A stretch of 64,000 bases of DNA from Streptomyces sp. NBC_01408 (GCF_026340255.1 NZ_JAPEPJ010000001.1:1543001-1607000); one strand, 5' to 3'. Shown: positions 29,346 through 38,027, numbered from the stretch's first letter. Notes: generated by a model from the sequence alone, not told the origin. Made by a program: numbers and translations.

Positions 29346-30197
29346 GTGAGCGAGCAGACCGAGCAGCCTGAGCACCCCGAGCAGACAGTCCCCGGCGCCT
29401 CCGGCGCCCCTGGCGAGGAGCGTCCCGAGGCGCGCCTGGAGCGGGCCGTACGGGCCGCCGAGCAGGCGCTGATCGAGTTCGAGATCGCGGTGGAGACCTT
29501 CCGGGTGGAGGTGGAGAACTTCTCCCGCCTGCACCACCAGAAGCTCGGCCCGATGTACTCGCGGCTCGACGAGCTGGACGCGCTGATCGCCGAGGCGAAG
29601 GCCGCCCGTACCGGCGATCCCGAGGACCTGCGGCTGGCGCGGGACGCGCGCGCCCTGGTCATGCCGATGCCCGGGGTGGACGAGCTGTTCCACGACTGGC
29701 TCGGCTCCGACGGGATGTCCGACGACGCGTCCGCGATGCTCACCGACCGGCCCGTGCGGCCGCCGGAGCGGGTGCGGCCCTCGGAGGAGGTCCGCCGCCT
29801 CTACCGCGAGCTGGTCCGCAAGGCCCACCCGGACCTCGCCCAGGACGAGGTGGAGCGCGAGCGGCGCGACGCGTTCATCGCGCGGGTCAACGCCGCGTAC
29901 GGGCGGGGTGATGAGCAGTCGCTGCGCGAGCTGGCCGGGGAGTGGGCGGCCGGTCCGGCGCCGGAGGCGCCGGGGCGCGGTGAGAGCGAGGAGCTGTACG
30001 CGCGGCTGGAGTGGCTGGCGCGGCGCAAGGAGCTGCTGTCGCTCGTGGCCCGGGAGCTGGAGGACAGCGCGATCGGGTCCATGCTGAGGATGGCCCCCGA
30101 GGACCCGGACCGGCTGCTGGAGGAGATCGCCGAGCAGCTGCTGGCGCAGGTGTCCGAGCGCGAGGCGGAGCTGGCCGAGGCGCTTGCCGCTGGGTGA
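29346..30197 (+). CDS. J-domain-containing coiled-coil protein
   Basis: A 283-residue protein. After an acidic Glu/Gln/Pro-rich start it has a long helical, coiled-coil-like part (about 30-100), then a J-like domain (about 155-190) with the HPD motif in VRKAHPDLAQDE, followed by 'FIARVNAAYGRGDEQSL', the usual helix III/IV of DnaJ-type domains in bacteria. A Glu-rich helical C-terminus follows. The HPD suggests stimulation of a DnaK-type ATPase. It lacks the Gly/Phe and zinc-finger parts of DnaJ, so it is a specialised co-chaperone at most. It starts with GTG, probably on a leaderless transcript. Confidence 0.75.
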   Translation: MSEQTEQPEHPEQTVPGASGAPGEERPEARLERAVRAAEQALIEFEIAVETFRVEVENFSRLHHQKLGPMYSRLDELDALIAEAKAARTGDPEDLRLARDARALVMPMPGVDELFHDWLGSDGMSDDASAMLTDRPVRPPERVRPSEEVRRLYRELVRKAHPDLAQDEVERERRDAFIARVNAAYGRGDEQSLRELAGEWAAGPAPEAPGRGESEELYARLEWLARRKELLSLVARELEDSAIGSMLRMAPEDPDRLLEEIAEQLLAQVSEREAELAEALAAG

Positions 30198-30235
30198 GGC
30201 GGGCTGGGTGGGGCTGGCTGGCTGGGGCGGTGGGT

Positions 30236-30321
30236 GCGGCGCCGCTGCGCGAGCGGCCCGGGCTGCGCCCGGCTTTCGGGGCTCCGCCCCGGACCCCGCG
30301 CCTCAAACGCCGGCGGGGCTG
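30236..30321. repeat. Dispersed intergenic repeat, copy 1
   Basis: A GC-rich element with the core GCGCCTCAAACGCCGGCGGG preceded by a GGGGCTCCGCCCC hairpin. The same core recurs at 37814, 48858 and 53440. It lies between the J-domain and rhodanese genes. Confidence 0.75.
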
Positions 30322-30393
30322 ATCCTCGCCCGGTGGGGCCGGGTGGGTCGGATAGGTTGGAGGTCACCGAACTGTGATGAGAGAAGGCGACGT

Positions 30394-30738
30394 ATGAACT
30401 TCGGACTGCTTCCCTCGGTGGACGCCGCCGCGGTGCCCTCCGAAGGCCTTGTCCTCGACGTCCGCGAGGACGACGAGTGGGCGGCCGGCCATGTCGAGGG
30501 CGCCCTGCACATTCCGATGAGCGACTTCGTGGCCCGCTTCGGTGAGCTGACGGAGGCCGTCGAGGACGGCCGCCGGGTGCACGTGATGTGCCGGGTCGGC
30601 GGGCGCTCCGCGCAGGTCACCCAGTACCTGGTGCGCCAGGAGATCGACGCCGTGAACGTCGACGGCGGGATGCAGGCCTGGGAGCGCGCCGGCCGCCCGA
30701 TGGTGACGGACAACGGCACCCAGGCCTTCGTGCTCTAG
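30394..30738 (+). CDS. Single-domain rhodanese
   Basis: A 114-residue rhodanese-like sulfurtransferase. The conserved LVLDVREDDEWAAGHVEGA entry motif and the active-site loop CRVGGRS with the persulfide-forming Cys (about residue 69) are present. It is cytoplasmic with no fused domain. GAGAAGG precedes the ATG. The sulfur acceptor is unknown. A hairpin shared with the convergent acyl-CoA dehydrogenase gene follows. Confidence 0.93.
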   Translation: MNFGLLPSVDAAAVPSEGLVLDVREDDEWAAGHVEGALHIPMSDFVARFGELTEAVEDGRRVHVMCRVGGRSAQVTQYLVRQEIDAVNVDGGMQAWERAGRPMVTDNGTQAFVL

Positions 30739-30759
30739 GGGCTTTCCGACCTTGATCCA

Positions 30760-30797
30760 CCGCCCACCCCCCAGGGCTCAGGCCAGGGGGTGGGCGG
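30760..30797. terminator. Bidirectional terminator, rhodanese/acyl-CoA dehydrogenase
   Basis: A 12-bp perfect stem (30760-30771 with 30786-30797), 14-nt loop. It overlaps the last codons of the acyl-CoA dehydrogenase gene. Confidence 0.7.
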
Positions 30798-31926
30798 CCA
30801 GCAGGTCGCCCAGGGCCTCCTCGTGCGCCGCGGCCGGGCCGAGCTGGAGCTCCAGCTGCTTGGCCCAGGCGTGGTACCGGTGCAGCGGGTAGTCGGTGTC
30901 TGCGCCGAAGCCGCCGTGCAGGTGCTGCGCGGTCTGCACGACCCGGCGCACGCCCTCCGAGGCCCAGATCTTGGCGACGGCGACGTCTCCGGCGCTCGGC
31001 AGCGGGCCCCCGGCGCCACCGGTGGCGGCGTCGAGCCGCCAGGCCGCCTGCCAGAGGGTGACCTCCATGGCGCGCAGGTCGATGTAGCGGTCGGCGGCCT
31101 GCATGGCCACGGCCTGGAAGGTGGCGACGGGGAAGCCGAACTGCTCGCGCTTGCTCGTGTACTGGCTGGTCATGGCGAGGACCCCCTCGCCGAGCCCGAG
31201 CGCGAGGGCGCAGGTCCCGGTGGCGAGGAGCTGGCGGAGCCGGTCCCAGGCGCCGGGGGCGTCGATGAGGTGCGTCGCGGGCACCCGTACGCCGTCCAGG
31301 GCGAGCTCGGCGAGCCGCTCCCCGGTGGTGGAGCACTGCTCGGCGAGGGTGAGCCCCCCGGCGGTGCGCGGGACCAGCGCGAGGACGGCCTCTCCTTCGC
31401 CGGTGTGGGCCGGTACGGCGATCCAGTCGGCGCTCTGCGCCCAGGGAACGGCGGTCTGCGTGCCGTCCAGGAGCCAGTCCCCGCCCGGGCTCTCGCGGCG
31501 GGCGGTGACGGCGAGTTCGGCCGGGTCGTGCCCGCTGCGGCCGTGCGCGGCGGCGGTGAGCACGAGCGTCCCGCGTCCGGCGCCGGGCAGCAGCGCGGCG
31601 GCCAGCTGGGGGCTGCCGTGGGTCTGGACGGCCATGGCGGTGGCGCAGTGCTCCAGCAGCGGCACCCGGGCCAGTACCTTGGCGGCCTCGCGCAGCACCA
31701 GGCACAGGGCGATGGCGTCCAGGCCCGCGCCGCCGTGCTCCTCGGCGAGGACCAGGCTCAGCAGGTCGGACCCGGCGAGCTTGGCCCACAGCGGGCGGTC
31801 GAAGTCGTCGGCGACGGCCCCCGGGGTGAGTGCCGGGCTCGGCACGCTGTCGGGTGCGACGTCCGCGAACACGGCCTTCGCCGCCTCGACGGCGGCCCGC
31901 TGCTCCTCGGTGAAGGTGAAGTCCAC
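30778..31926 (-). CDS. Acyl-CoA dehydrogenase
   Basis: A 382-residue flavin-dependent acyl-CoA dehydrogenase. The family layout is visible: N-terminal helical domain (FTFTEEQRAAVEAAKAVF), a middle beta domain, and a C-terminal helical domain with 'TSKREQFGFPVATFQAV' and 'QTAQHLHGGFGADTDYPLHRY'. The usual catalytic Glu of short/medium-chain enzymes is not obvious, which is common in FadE-type heteromeric enzymes, and I saw no partner subunit. GTG 31926 has a strong GGAGG. It follows paaE by 100 bp on the same strand but has its own upstream palindrome, so it may be separately controlled. Confidence 0.88.
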   Translation of the reverse strand: MDFTFTEEQRAAVEAAKAVFADVAPDSVPSPALTPGAVADDFDRPLWAKLAGSDLLSLVLAEEHGGAGLDAIALCLVLREAAKVLARVPLLEHCATAMAVQTHGSPQLAAALLPGAGRGTLVLTAAAHGRSGHDPAELAVTARRESPGGDWLLDGTQTAVPWAQSADWIAVPAHTGEGEAVLALVPRTAGGLTLAEQCSTTGERLAELALDGVRVPATHLIDAPGAWDRLRQLLATGTCALALGLGEGVLAMTSQYTSKREQFGFPVATFQAVAMQAADRYIDLRAMEVTLWQAAWRLDAATGGAGGPLPSAGDVAVAKIWASEGVRRVVQTAQHLHGGFGADTDYPLHRYHAWAKQLELQLGPAAAHEEALGDLLAAHPLA

Positions 31927-31979
31927 TGCCTGTCCTCCCGCGCACACCCGGTCGATCCTGTCCTGACGGTGCGTCAAGA

Positions 31980-31993
31980 TAGAACACGTTCCT
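31980..31993. promoter_or_regulatory. KstR-like operator upstream of acyl-CoA dehydrogenase
   Basis: TAGAACACGTTCCT matches 13 of 14 positions allowed by the mycobacterial KstR pattern TnnAACnnGTTnnA and lies 54 bp before the GTG start. Confidence 0.45.
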
Positions 31994-32026
31994 GAAATTG
32001 GACAGGGGGTGGGGCGGGCGGCCGGC

Positions 32027-33181
32027 TCAGCGGTCGAAGTCGATCTCCACTTCCTCCGTCACCGGGTGCGACTGGCAGGCCAGCACGAACCCGGCCTCCG
32101 TCTCCTCGGACTCCAGCGCGAAGTTGCGGTCCATCCGCACCTCGCCCGTCACCAGGAAGGCCCGGCAGGTACCGCACACCCCGCCCTTGCAGGCGTACGG
32201 GGCGTCCGCGCGGTTGCGCAGCACCGCGTCCAGAAGGGACTCCCCGTCCTGGACCGGCCAGGTGCCCGAGCGCCCGTCGAGCCGGGCGGTGACCCGCCCG
32301 TGGACGGTGGCCGCCGCGGTCGCCGGGCGGGCCGGGGCCGCGGTGTCCTCGACGTGGAAGATCTCCTCGTGCACCCGGGTCCGTACGACGCCGAGCGCGC
32401 TCAGCGCCCGCTCCGCGCCCTGCACCAGGCCGTACGGCCCGCACAGGAACCAGCCGGTCACCTCCGCGACGGGCAGCAGCGCGGGCAGCAGGGCCGCCAG
32501 CCGCTCCTCGTCGAGCCGGCCGGACGGCAGCCCGGCTTCCTGCTCCTCCCGGGAGAGGACCGTCACCAGCTGGAACCGCGCGGGATAGCGGTCCTTCAGG
32601 TCGGCGACCTCCTCCAGGAACATCGTCGACGCCGCCGTACGGTCGCTGCGCACGAGGCAGAACCGGGCGTCGAGGCGGGCGGCGAGCAGAGTCGCCGCGA
32701 TCGACAGCACGGGGGTGATGCCGCTGCCGCCGACGACCGCCGCGTAGTGCCCGGCGGCGGGGGCGGCCGCCGGGTCCAGGACGAACCGCCCGGCCGGGAC
32801 CATCACGTCCAGCACGTCCCCGGCGGCGATCTCCTTGTGCGCGAACGTGGAGAACTCCCCGCCCTCCACCAGCCGCACCCCGACCCGCAGCAGCTCCGGG
32901 CCCGGGCCGTCCGCCGCCGGGGCGGGGGAGCAGATCGAGTAGGTGCGCCGGATCTCGGTCCCCTCAGGGGTGGACCGGCGCAGGGTGAGGTGCTGTCCCG
33001 GGGCGTGCCGGTACTCGGCGCGCAGCTCCGGCGGCACCCGCAGGGTCAGCGCCACCGCGTCGTCGGTGAGCCGGTCGACCGCCGCCACCGTCAGGGAGTG
33101 GAAGGCGCCGTGGCGCGGGGGGCGCGCGGAAGTGGACGGCGCGGACGGCGCAGACGGCACAGACGGCGGGGACACGGCCAT
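32027..33181 (-). CDS. paaE: Phenylacetyl-CoA epoxidase reductase subunit PaaE
   Basis: A 384-residue NADPH-dependent reductase that feeds electrons to the PaaABC diiron epoxidase. Order of domains: FAD-binding (about 25-130, 'RRTYSICSP' as the R-x-Y-S flavin motif), NADP-binding (about 140-260, 'VGGSGITPVLS') and a C-terminal plant-type 2Fe-2S ferredoxin (about 290-384) with CKGGVCGTC plus a distal Cys (VLACQSHP). The N-terminus has a Ser/Pro/Ala stretch. The ATG follows the paaD stop without any gap (TAGATG). It is the last gene of paaABCDE. Confidence 0.96.
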   Translation of the reverse strand: MAVSPPSVPSAPSAPSTSARPPRHGAFHSLTVAAVDRLTDDAVALTLRVPPELRAEYRHAPGQHLTLRRSTPEGTEIRRTYSICSPAPAADGPGPELLRVGVRLVEGGEFSTFAHKEIAAGDVLDVMVPAGRFVLDPAAAPAAGHYAAVVGGSGITPVLSIAATLLAARLDARFCLVRSDRTAASTMFLEEVADLKDRYPARFQLVTVLSREEQEAGLPSGRLDEERLAALLPALLPVAEVTGWFLCGPYGLVQGAERALSALGVVRTRVHEEIFHVEDTAAPARPATAAATVHGRVTARLDGRSGTWPVQDGESLLDAVLRNRADAPYACKGGVCGTCRAFLVTGEVRMDRNFALESEETEAGFVLACQSHPVTEEVEIDFDR

Positions 33182-33685
33182 CTACAGCTCCTTGAAGTGG
33201 TCGAACGGTTCGCGGCAGGAGGTGCAGCGGCGCAGCGCCTTGCACGCGGTGGAGGAGAACCGGCTGAGCAGCTCGGTGTCGGTGGAGCCGCAGTTCGGGC
33301 AGCGGACCGACAGGGTCAGCGGGACCGGTCCGCCGGCGGAGTGAGGGCGCGGCGGCGCGATGCCGAACTCGGCGAGCTTGCGGCGGCCCTCGGCGCTGAT
33401 GTCGTCCGTGGACCAGGCGGGGGCCAGCACGGTGTTCACCCGCACCTCACGTATGCCGTGGGCGGTCAGGACCTGCTCGATGTCGGCGGCCATGGCCTCG
33501 ATGGCCGGGCAGCCGGTGTACGTCGGGGTGAGGGTGACCTCGGCATGGCCGTCCTCGTGCATCCGCACCCCGCGCATCACGCCGAGCTCGGCGAGGGTGA
33601 GCACGGGCAGCTCGGGATCCGGGACGGACCCGGCGAGCGCGGCCAGCTCCGCCTCCAGGCGGGTCGTGCCGGTGTCGGTCACCAT
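33182..33685 (-). CDS. paaD: Phenylacetyl-CoA epoxidase accessory protein PaaD
   Basis: A 167-residue protein of the MIP18/DUF59 (SufT-like) family, needed for the maturation of the Paa epoxidase, probably for iron-sulfur or diiron assembly. The DUF59 core has 'SVPDPELPVLTLAELGVMRG' and 'PTYTGCPAIE'. The C-terminus has a zinc-ribbon-like set CPNCGS and CTSC. ATG 33685 was chosen; GTG 33682 is a close alternative. It overlaps the paaC stop and abuts paaE. Confidence 0.94.
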   Translation of the reverse strand: MVTDTGTTRLEAELAALAGSVPDPELPVLTLAELGVMRGVRMHEDGHAEVTLTPTYTGCPAIEAMAADIEQVLTAHGIREVRVNTVLAPAWSTDDISAEGRRKLAEFGIAPPRPHSAGGPVPLTLSVRCPNCGSTDTELLSRFSSTACKALRRCTSCREPFDHFKEL

Positions 33686-34419
33686 GACGCCCCCGGGTGG
33701 CTGCGGTGCAGGTGCTGCATCTCGGCGAGGAGGAGGCCGAACGGCTCGGTGTGCAGGCCCTGGCGCCCGGCGCCGGCCGCCCAGGCCCCGGTGCGGGGCC
33801 CCGCGGGCAGGGCGAGCCCGGCCCGGTCCAGTACGCCGGTCACCTCGGCCAGCCAGCGCCCTTCCAGGGCGGCCCAGTCCAGGTCCTCGAGCCCTTCCAC
33901 CGGCTGGAACATCTCCCCGGTGTACTTCCACAGCGCGTCCAGGCCGGCCTGCATGCGGCCGTGGCTCTCCGGGGTGCCGTCGCCGAGCCGCAGGGTCCAC
34001 TGCTCGGCGTGGTCGCGGTGGTACGCGGTCTCCTTGACGGCCTTGGCCGCCAGGGGCGCGAACGGGCCCTCTCCGCGCGCGAGTTCCCCGTAGAGCTCGT
34101 GCTGGTAGAAGGAGAAGAGGAGCTGCCGGGCGATGGTGTGGGCGAAGTCCCCGTTCGGCTGCTCGACCAGCTGGAGGTTGCGGAAGGACCGCTCCTCGCG
34201 CAGGAAGGCCAGCTCGTCCTCGTCGCCGATCAGGGACAGCAGTACGCGGGCCTGGCCGAGCAGGTCGAGGGCGATGTTGGCGAGGGCGACCTCCTCCTCC
34301 AGTACGGGGGCGTGGCCCGCCCACTCGCCGAGGCGGTGGGAGAGGATCAGCGCGTCGTCGCCGAGGGCGAGGGCCGCCGCGGTGGCGACGGTGCTGCCGG
34401 TGGTGTCGGTGCCGGTCAC
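33679..34419 (-). CDS. paaC: Phenylacetyl-CoA epoxidase structural subunit PaaC
   Basis: A 246-residue helical subunit that pairs with PaaA to form the epoxidase core. It has the ferritin-like fold ('ALILSHRLGEWAGHAPVLEE', 'NIALDLLGQARVLL', 'QLLFSFYQHELYG') but is structural rather than catalytic. Starts with GTG overlapping the paaB stop (GTGA). Subunit stoichiometry and epoxidation of the aromatic ring of phenylacetyl-CoA are known from E. coli. Confidence 0.95.
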   Translation of the reverse strand: MTGTDTTGSTVATAAALALGDDALILSHRLGEWAGHAPVLEEEVALANIALDLLGQARVLLSLIGDEDELAFLREERSFRNLQLVEQPNGDFAHTIARQLLFSFYQHELYGELARGEGPFAPLAAKAVKETAYHRDHAEQWTLRLGDGTPESHGRMQAGLDALWKYTGEMFQPVEGLEDLDWAALEGRWLAEVTGVLDRAGLALPAGPRTGAWAAGAGRQGLHTEPFGLLLAEMQHLHRSHPGASW

Positions 34420-34700
34420 AGGTGGCTCACCCCCTCCGGGATGTCGTAGAAGGTCGGGTGCCGGTAGGGCTTGTCGGCGGACGGGGCGAAGAACGGGTCC
34501 CGCTCGTCCGGCGAGGAGGCGGTGATCTGCGTGGAGGGCACCACCCAGATCGAGACGCCCTCGTTGCGCCGCGTGTAGAGGTCACGGGCATTGCGCAGGG
34601 CCATCTCCGCGTCGGGGGCGTGCAGGCTTCCCGCGTGCGTGTGCGAGAGGCCTCGCCGCGAGCGCACGAACACCTCCCACAGGGGCCAGTTCTGCGTCAT
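34416..34700 (-). CDS. paaB: Phenylacetyl-CoA epoxidase subunit PaaB
   Basis: A 94-residue subunit of the PaaABC(D)E multicomponent oxygenase, with the family sequence '[20 protein letters not shown]' and '[15 protein letters not shown]'. It bridges PaaAC units. It is translationally coupled at both ends (ATGA with paaA, GTGA with paaC). Confidence 0.96.
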   Translation of the reverse strand: MTQNWPLWEVFVRSRRGLSHTHAGSLHAPDAEMALRNARDLYTRRNEGVSIWVVPSTQITASSPDERDPFFAPSADKPYRHPTFYDIPEGVSHL

Positions 34701-35737
34701 ACCCGTGCCTCCTCGTTCTGTCCGGCGCGCTGCGCCGCTTGCTGTGCCGCCTGCTTCTCCGCATACGCCGCGGCCGCGTCGCGCACCCAGGCGCCTTCCT
34801 CGTGCGCCGCGCGGCGCTGGCTGATCCGCTGCTCGTTGCAGGGGCCGTTGCCCTTGAGCACGTCCCAGAACTCCGCCCAGTCGATGGCGCCGAAGTCGTG
34901 GTGCCCGCGCTCCTCGTTCCACTTCAGGTCGGGGTCGGGCAGGGTCAGGCCGAGGGCCTTCGCCTGCGGGACGGCGATGTCCACGAACCGCTGGCGCAGC
35001 TCGTCGTTCGAGTGGCGCTTGATCCGCCAGGCCATTGACTGCGCCGAGTGCGCCGACTCGTCGTCCGGGGGGCCGAACATCATCAGCGACGGCCACCACC
35101 ACCGGTCGACCGCGTCCTGCGCCATCGCGTGCTGCGCCTCGGTGCCCTTGGACAGGGTCATGAGGAGCTCGAAGCCCTGGCGCTGGTGGAAGGACTCCTC
35201 CTTGCAGATCCGGACCATGGCGCGCGCGTACGGGCCGTAGGAGCAGCGGCAGATCGGCACCTGGTTGGTGATCGCCGCGCCGTCCACGAGCCAGCCGACT
35301 GCGCCGACGTCCGCCCAGGTCAAGGTGGGGTAGTTGAAGATCGAGGAGTACTTCTGCTTGCCCGCGTGGAGCTTGTCGAGCAGCTCGTCGCGGCTCGTGC
35401 CCAGCGTCTCGGCGGCGCTGTAGAGGTACAGCCCGTGGCCGGCCTCGTCCTGCACCTTGGCCATCAGGATGGCCTTGCGGCGCAGTGAGGGCGCGCGGGT
35501 GATCCAGTTGGCCTCGGGCTGCATGCCGATGATCTCGGAATGGGCGTGCTGGGCCATCTGCCGGACCAGGGAGGCGCGGTACTCCTCGGGCATCCAGTCG
35601 CGTGGCTCGACGCGCTCGTCCGCCGCCACGGCGGCGTCGAAGGCCGCCGCGAGCTGTGCGCCCAGGTCAGCCGTCATGCCCGGCCCGGCTGTCCCGAGGG
35701 CCGTGTCCGGCCCCGTCTCCGGAGTCACTGCCACCAT
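34697..35737 (-). CDS. paaA: Phenylacetyl-CoA epoxidase catalytic subunit PaaA
   Basis: A 346-residue diiron oxygenase subunit that forms the 1,2-epoxide of phenylacetyl-CoA. Ferritin-like diiron ligands are visible in '[14 protein letters not shown]' (E-x-x-H type) and '[16 protein letters not shown]' (E-E-x-x-H). First gene of paaABCDE with GGGGG before the ATG. A TetR-type palindrome lies 50 bp upstream and probably controls the whole operon. The ligase PaaK and isomerase PaaG are not in the window. Confidence 0.97.
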   Translation of the reverse strand: MVAVTPETGPDTALGTAGPGMTADLGAQLAAAFDAAVAADERVEPRDWMPEEYRASLVRQMAQHAHSEIIGMQPEANWITRAPSLRRKAILMAKVQDEAGHGLYLYSAAETLGTSRDELLDKLHAGKQKYSSIFNYPTLTWADVGAVGWLVDGAAITNQVPICRCSYGPYARAMVRICKEESFHQRQGFELLMTLSKGTEAQHAMAQDAVDRWWWPSLMMFGPPDDESAHSAQSMAWRIKRHSNDELRQRFVDIAVPQAKALGLTLPDPDLKWNEERGHHDFGAIDWAEFWDVLKGNGPCNEQRISQRRAAHEEGAWVRDAAAAYAEKQAAQQAAQRAGQNEEARV

Positions 35738-35786
35738 CGTGGCCCCCTGTCAGAGTGTCTCGGCCGGCCTTCCGGCTGCCCGACCG

Positions 35787-35800
35787 ACCGATCGTTCGGT
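35787..35800. promoter_or_regulatory. PaaR-type operator upstream of paaA
   Basis: ACCGATCGTTCGGT fits the ACCGnnCGnnCGGT palindrome known for PaaR of corynebacteria and is the exact reverse complement of the site at 42266. Confidence 0.75.
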
Positions 35801-35884
35801 TCGTCCTCTTCAATGGTGGGACGGTGGCCCGTAGGGTGTCAACCTCTGTGGTCAACCCTGTGGACGCCGGACGATCGGGGCGGG

Positions 35885-36571
35885 ATGGATTCGAACGAGC
35901 ACGAGCCCGTGGAAGGGGGCGTGGCGGAGGCCGCGGAACGGGCCGCTCCACCGCCGCCGCGGCTGCCCGGGATAGCCGGTCTGTCCACCCCGTACCGCGT
36001 CCTGGCCGCCCTGGCACTCGGGGCCGTCGCCGCCGCCGCCTGCGGCCACCTGGCATTCGTCTTCCTGCACGTGGCCCCGTCCAACACGGTCAGCAAGCAG
36101 CACGCGCGGACCGTGGACGGCTGGATCTACCCCGAATTCGAACAGAACTGGAAGCTCTTCGCCCCCAACCCGCTCCAGCAGAACATCGCCGTGGAGGCGC
36201 GCGCGCAGGTACGTACCGCCGAGGGCGAGCTGGTCACCAGCGACTGGCGCGACCTGTCCGCCGAGGACGGCGCGGCCATCCGGTACAGCCTGCTGCCCAG
36301 CCACACGGAGCAGAACGAGCTGCGCCGGGCCTGGGACTTCTTCACCGGCTCCCACGACGAGGACAACGAGCCCAACGGCCAGCGCGGCGCCCTGTCCGAG
36401 GAGTACCTGCGGCGGATCGCCGTGGACCGGCTGACCCCCGTCCACCGGGGCGGCCACCTGCTGCGCGTCCAGCTGCGCTCGGCGACGACGGCGGTGGCCG
36501 CGCCCAGCTGGAGCACGGAGACGACCGACACCCAGACCTACTACCGGGAGCTGCCGTGGTGGACGGTCTGA
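35885..36571 (+). CDS. DUF5819 membrane protein, partner of HTTM protein
   Basis: A 228-residue protein with an acidic N-terminus, one transmembrane helix (about 43-62) and an extracellular domain of ~160 residues with the conserved stretch 'YPEFEQNWKLFAPNPLQQN' near the membrane. This belongs to the DUF5819 family as far as I recognise. The stop overlaps the next gene by 16 bp, so the two proteins are made together. The Trp-x-x-Phe-x-Pro element next to the membrane is reminiscent of SdpA-type partners of SdpB; this is inference. The function is unknown. Confidence 0.78.
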   Translation: MDSNEHEPVEGGVAEAAERAAPPPPRLPGIAGLSTPYRVLAALALGAVAAAACGHLAFVFLHVAPSNTVSKQHARTVDGWIYPEFEQNWKLFAPNPLQQNIAVEARAQVRTAEGELVTSDWRDLSAEDGAAIRYSLLPSHTEQNELRRAWDFFTGSHDEDNEPNGQRGALSEEYLRRIAVDRLTPVHRGGHLLRVQLRSATTAVAAPSWSTETTDTQTYYRELPWWTV

Positions 36572-37755
36572 GACCCGCCCGGCGGGCCGCCGGGCGGGTG
36601 CTCGCGCAGGTCACCGGGCGGGCCCTGGGCCCGTACCAGAGTGCCGTGATCCGCATCGGCTTCGCCGGGACCTGGCTGTTCTTCCTGCTGCGGGAGTTCC
36701 CGCACCGGGCCGAGCTGTACGGCCCGGACGGGCCGTGGAGCTGGGAGCTGGCGCAGCGGCTGATCGCCTCGAACCGGGCCTTCACCGTGCTGATGTGGTC
36801 CGACTCGACGCTGTGGTTCGAGACCGTCTACGCCGTGTCCGTGCTGGCGAGCGTCGGGCTGCTGCTCGGCTGGCGCACCCGGGCGGTGTCCGTGGTGTTC
36901 ATGGTCGGGGTGCTGTCGCTCCAGAACCGCAGCGTGTTCATGGGCGACGGCGGGGACAACGTCATCCACCTGATGGCGATCTACCTGGTGCTGACCCGGT
37001 GCGCGCAGGTGTGGTCGCTGGACGCGCGCAGGGCCCGCAGGCGTGGCTCTGCGACGGCCGGGGCGGGCGGGCCGGTGCTGTGGGCGGTGCTGGGCGCGGT
37101 GCTCGCGTACGGCGCGGCGACCGGGCGGTTCGGCCTCGGCTGGCTGGTGGCCTTCGCGGCGCTGTGGGTGGTCGCCGGGCTGTGGTGGATGGCCGACCGG
37201 TACGAGCCGGCCGGGGAGGGCCGGGCGGCCCTGGACGTCCTGGCGAACCTGCTGCACAACGCGGGGATGCTGGTGATCATGGCGGAGGTCTGCCTGATCT
37301 ACGCCACGGCGGGCTGGTACAAGATCCAGGGATCGCGGTGGCAGGACGGGACGGCCCTGTACTACCCCCTCGGGCTGGACTACTTCACGCCCTGGCCGGG
37401 GCTGTCGGCGCTGGTGGCGAGCAGCGGGACGCTGGTGATGCTGCTGTCGTACGGGACCGTCGCGGTGCAGGTGGCGTTCCCGTTCACGCTGTTCAACCGG
37501 CGGATCAAGAACGTGCTGCTGGCCGTGATGATGCTGGAGCACGTGGGGATCGCGGTGCTGCTGGGCCTGCCGTTCTTCTCGCTGGCGATGATCGCCGCTG
37601 ACGCGGTGTTCCTGCCGACGGTGTTCCTGGTGTGGCTGGGAGCGAGGGTCGCTGCGCTCGGGCGTCCGCGGCGGGGGGTGGGCGGGGGCGTTACCGCCCC
37701 CGTGGAGGCCGGGCCGCCGTTGGCTCCTGCGGAGCCGAGCGCCGTTTCGCGCTGA
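36556..37755 (+). CDS. HTTM-domain polytopic membrane protein (vitamin K-dependent carboxylase-like)
   Basis: A 399-residue protein with about eight hydrophobic segments, typical of HTTM-domain proteins related to vitamin K-dependent gamma-carboxylase and to SdpB of Bacillus. Family-like features: 'YQSAVIRIGFAGTWLFFLLR' at the start of the domain, 'FMGDGGDNVIHLMAIYL' and 'TAGWYKIQGSRWQDGTALYY' (a conserved stretch in bacterial members). GTG 36556 has GGGAG five bases upstream. Always coupled here to the DUF5819 gene. No peptide substrate gene is seen nearby. Confidence 0.82.
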   Translation: MVDGLRPARRAAGRVLAQVTGRALGPYQSAVIRIGFAGTWLFFLLREFPHRAELYGPDGPWSWELAQRLIASNRAFTVLMWSDSTLWFETVYAVSVLASVGLLLGWRTRAVSVVFMVGVLSLQNRSVFMGDGGDNVIHLMAIYLVLTRCAQVWSLDARRARRRGSATAGAGGPVLWAVLGAVLAYGAATGRFGLGWLVAFAALWVVAGLWWMADRYEPAGEGRAALDVLANLLHNAGMLVIMAEVCLIYATAGWYKIQGSRWQDGTALYYPLGLDYFTPWPGLSALVASSGTLVMLLSYGTVAVQVAFPFTLFNRRIKNVLLAVMMLEHVGIAVLLGLPFFSLAMIAADAVFLPTVFLVWLGARVAALGRPRRGVGGGVTAPVEAGPPLAPAEPSAVSR

Positions 37756-37760
37756 GGGCT

Positions 37761-37949
37761 CGGCGCCGCTGCGCGAGCGGCCCGGGCTGCGCCGGCTTTC
37801 GGGGCTCCGCCCCGGACCCCGCGCCTCAAACGCCGGCGGGGCTGGATTTTGCCGGCGCCGGATCCGAAGTGGGTGCGCCCCGGACCCCGCGCCCCAAGTG
37901 CCGGCGGGGCTGGATTTTGCCGGCGCCGGATCCGAAGTGGGTGCGCCCC
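37761..37949. repeat. Dispersed intergenic repeat, copy 2, with a 68-bp tandem duplication
   Basis: After the same GGGGCTCCGCCCC hairpin as copy 1, a 68-bp unit occurs twice head to tail (37814-37881 and 37882-37949), differing mainly at CCTCAAACG versus CCCCAAGTG. The 272-bp gap between the HTTM and methyltransferase genes holds nothing else. Confidence 0.8.
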
Positions 37950-38015
37950 GGCTTCGGGAAGGGGCGGGGGATCGCCCCGTGCGGCGGCAGCGGTGGGGGC
38001 GGTGGGGGTGGACCG

Positions 38016-38021
38016 TAGGGT
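38016..38021 (+). promoter_or_regulatory. -10 element of a probable leaderless gene
   Basis: TAGGGT ends 6 bp before ATG 38028; no ribosome site fits between. Confidence 0.5.
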
Positions 38022-38027
38022 CGGGGT

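Noticed and set aside
27848-29743. Open frame of 631 codons antisense to the DUF2252 and J-domain genes
   Set aside because: It crosses the parS and intergenic region and has no domain; the plus-strand genes have clear families.
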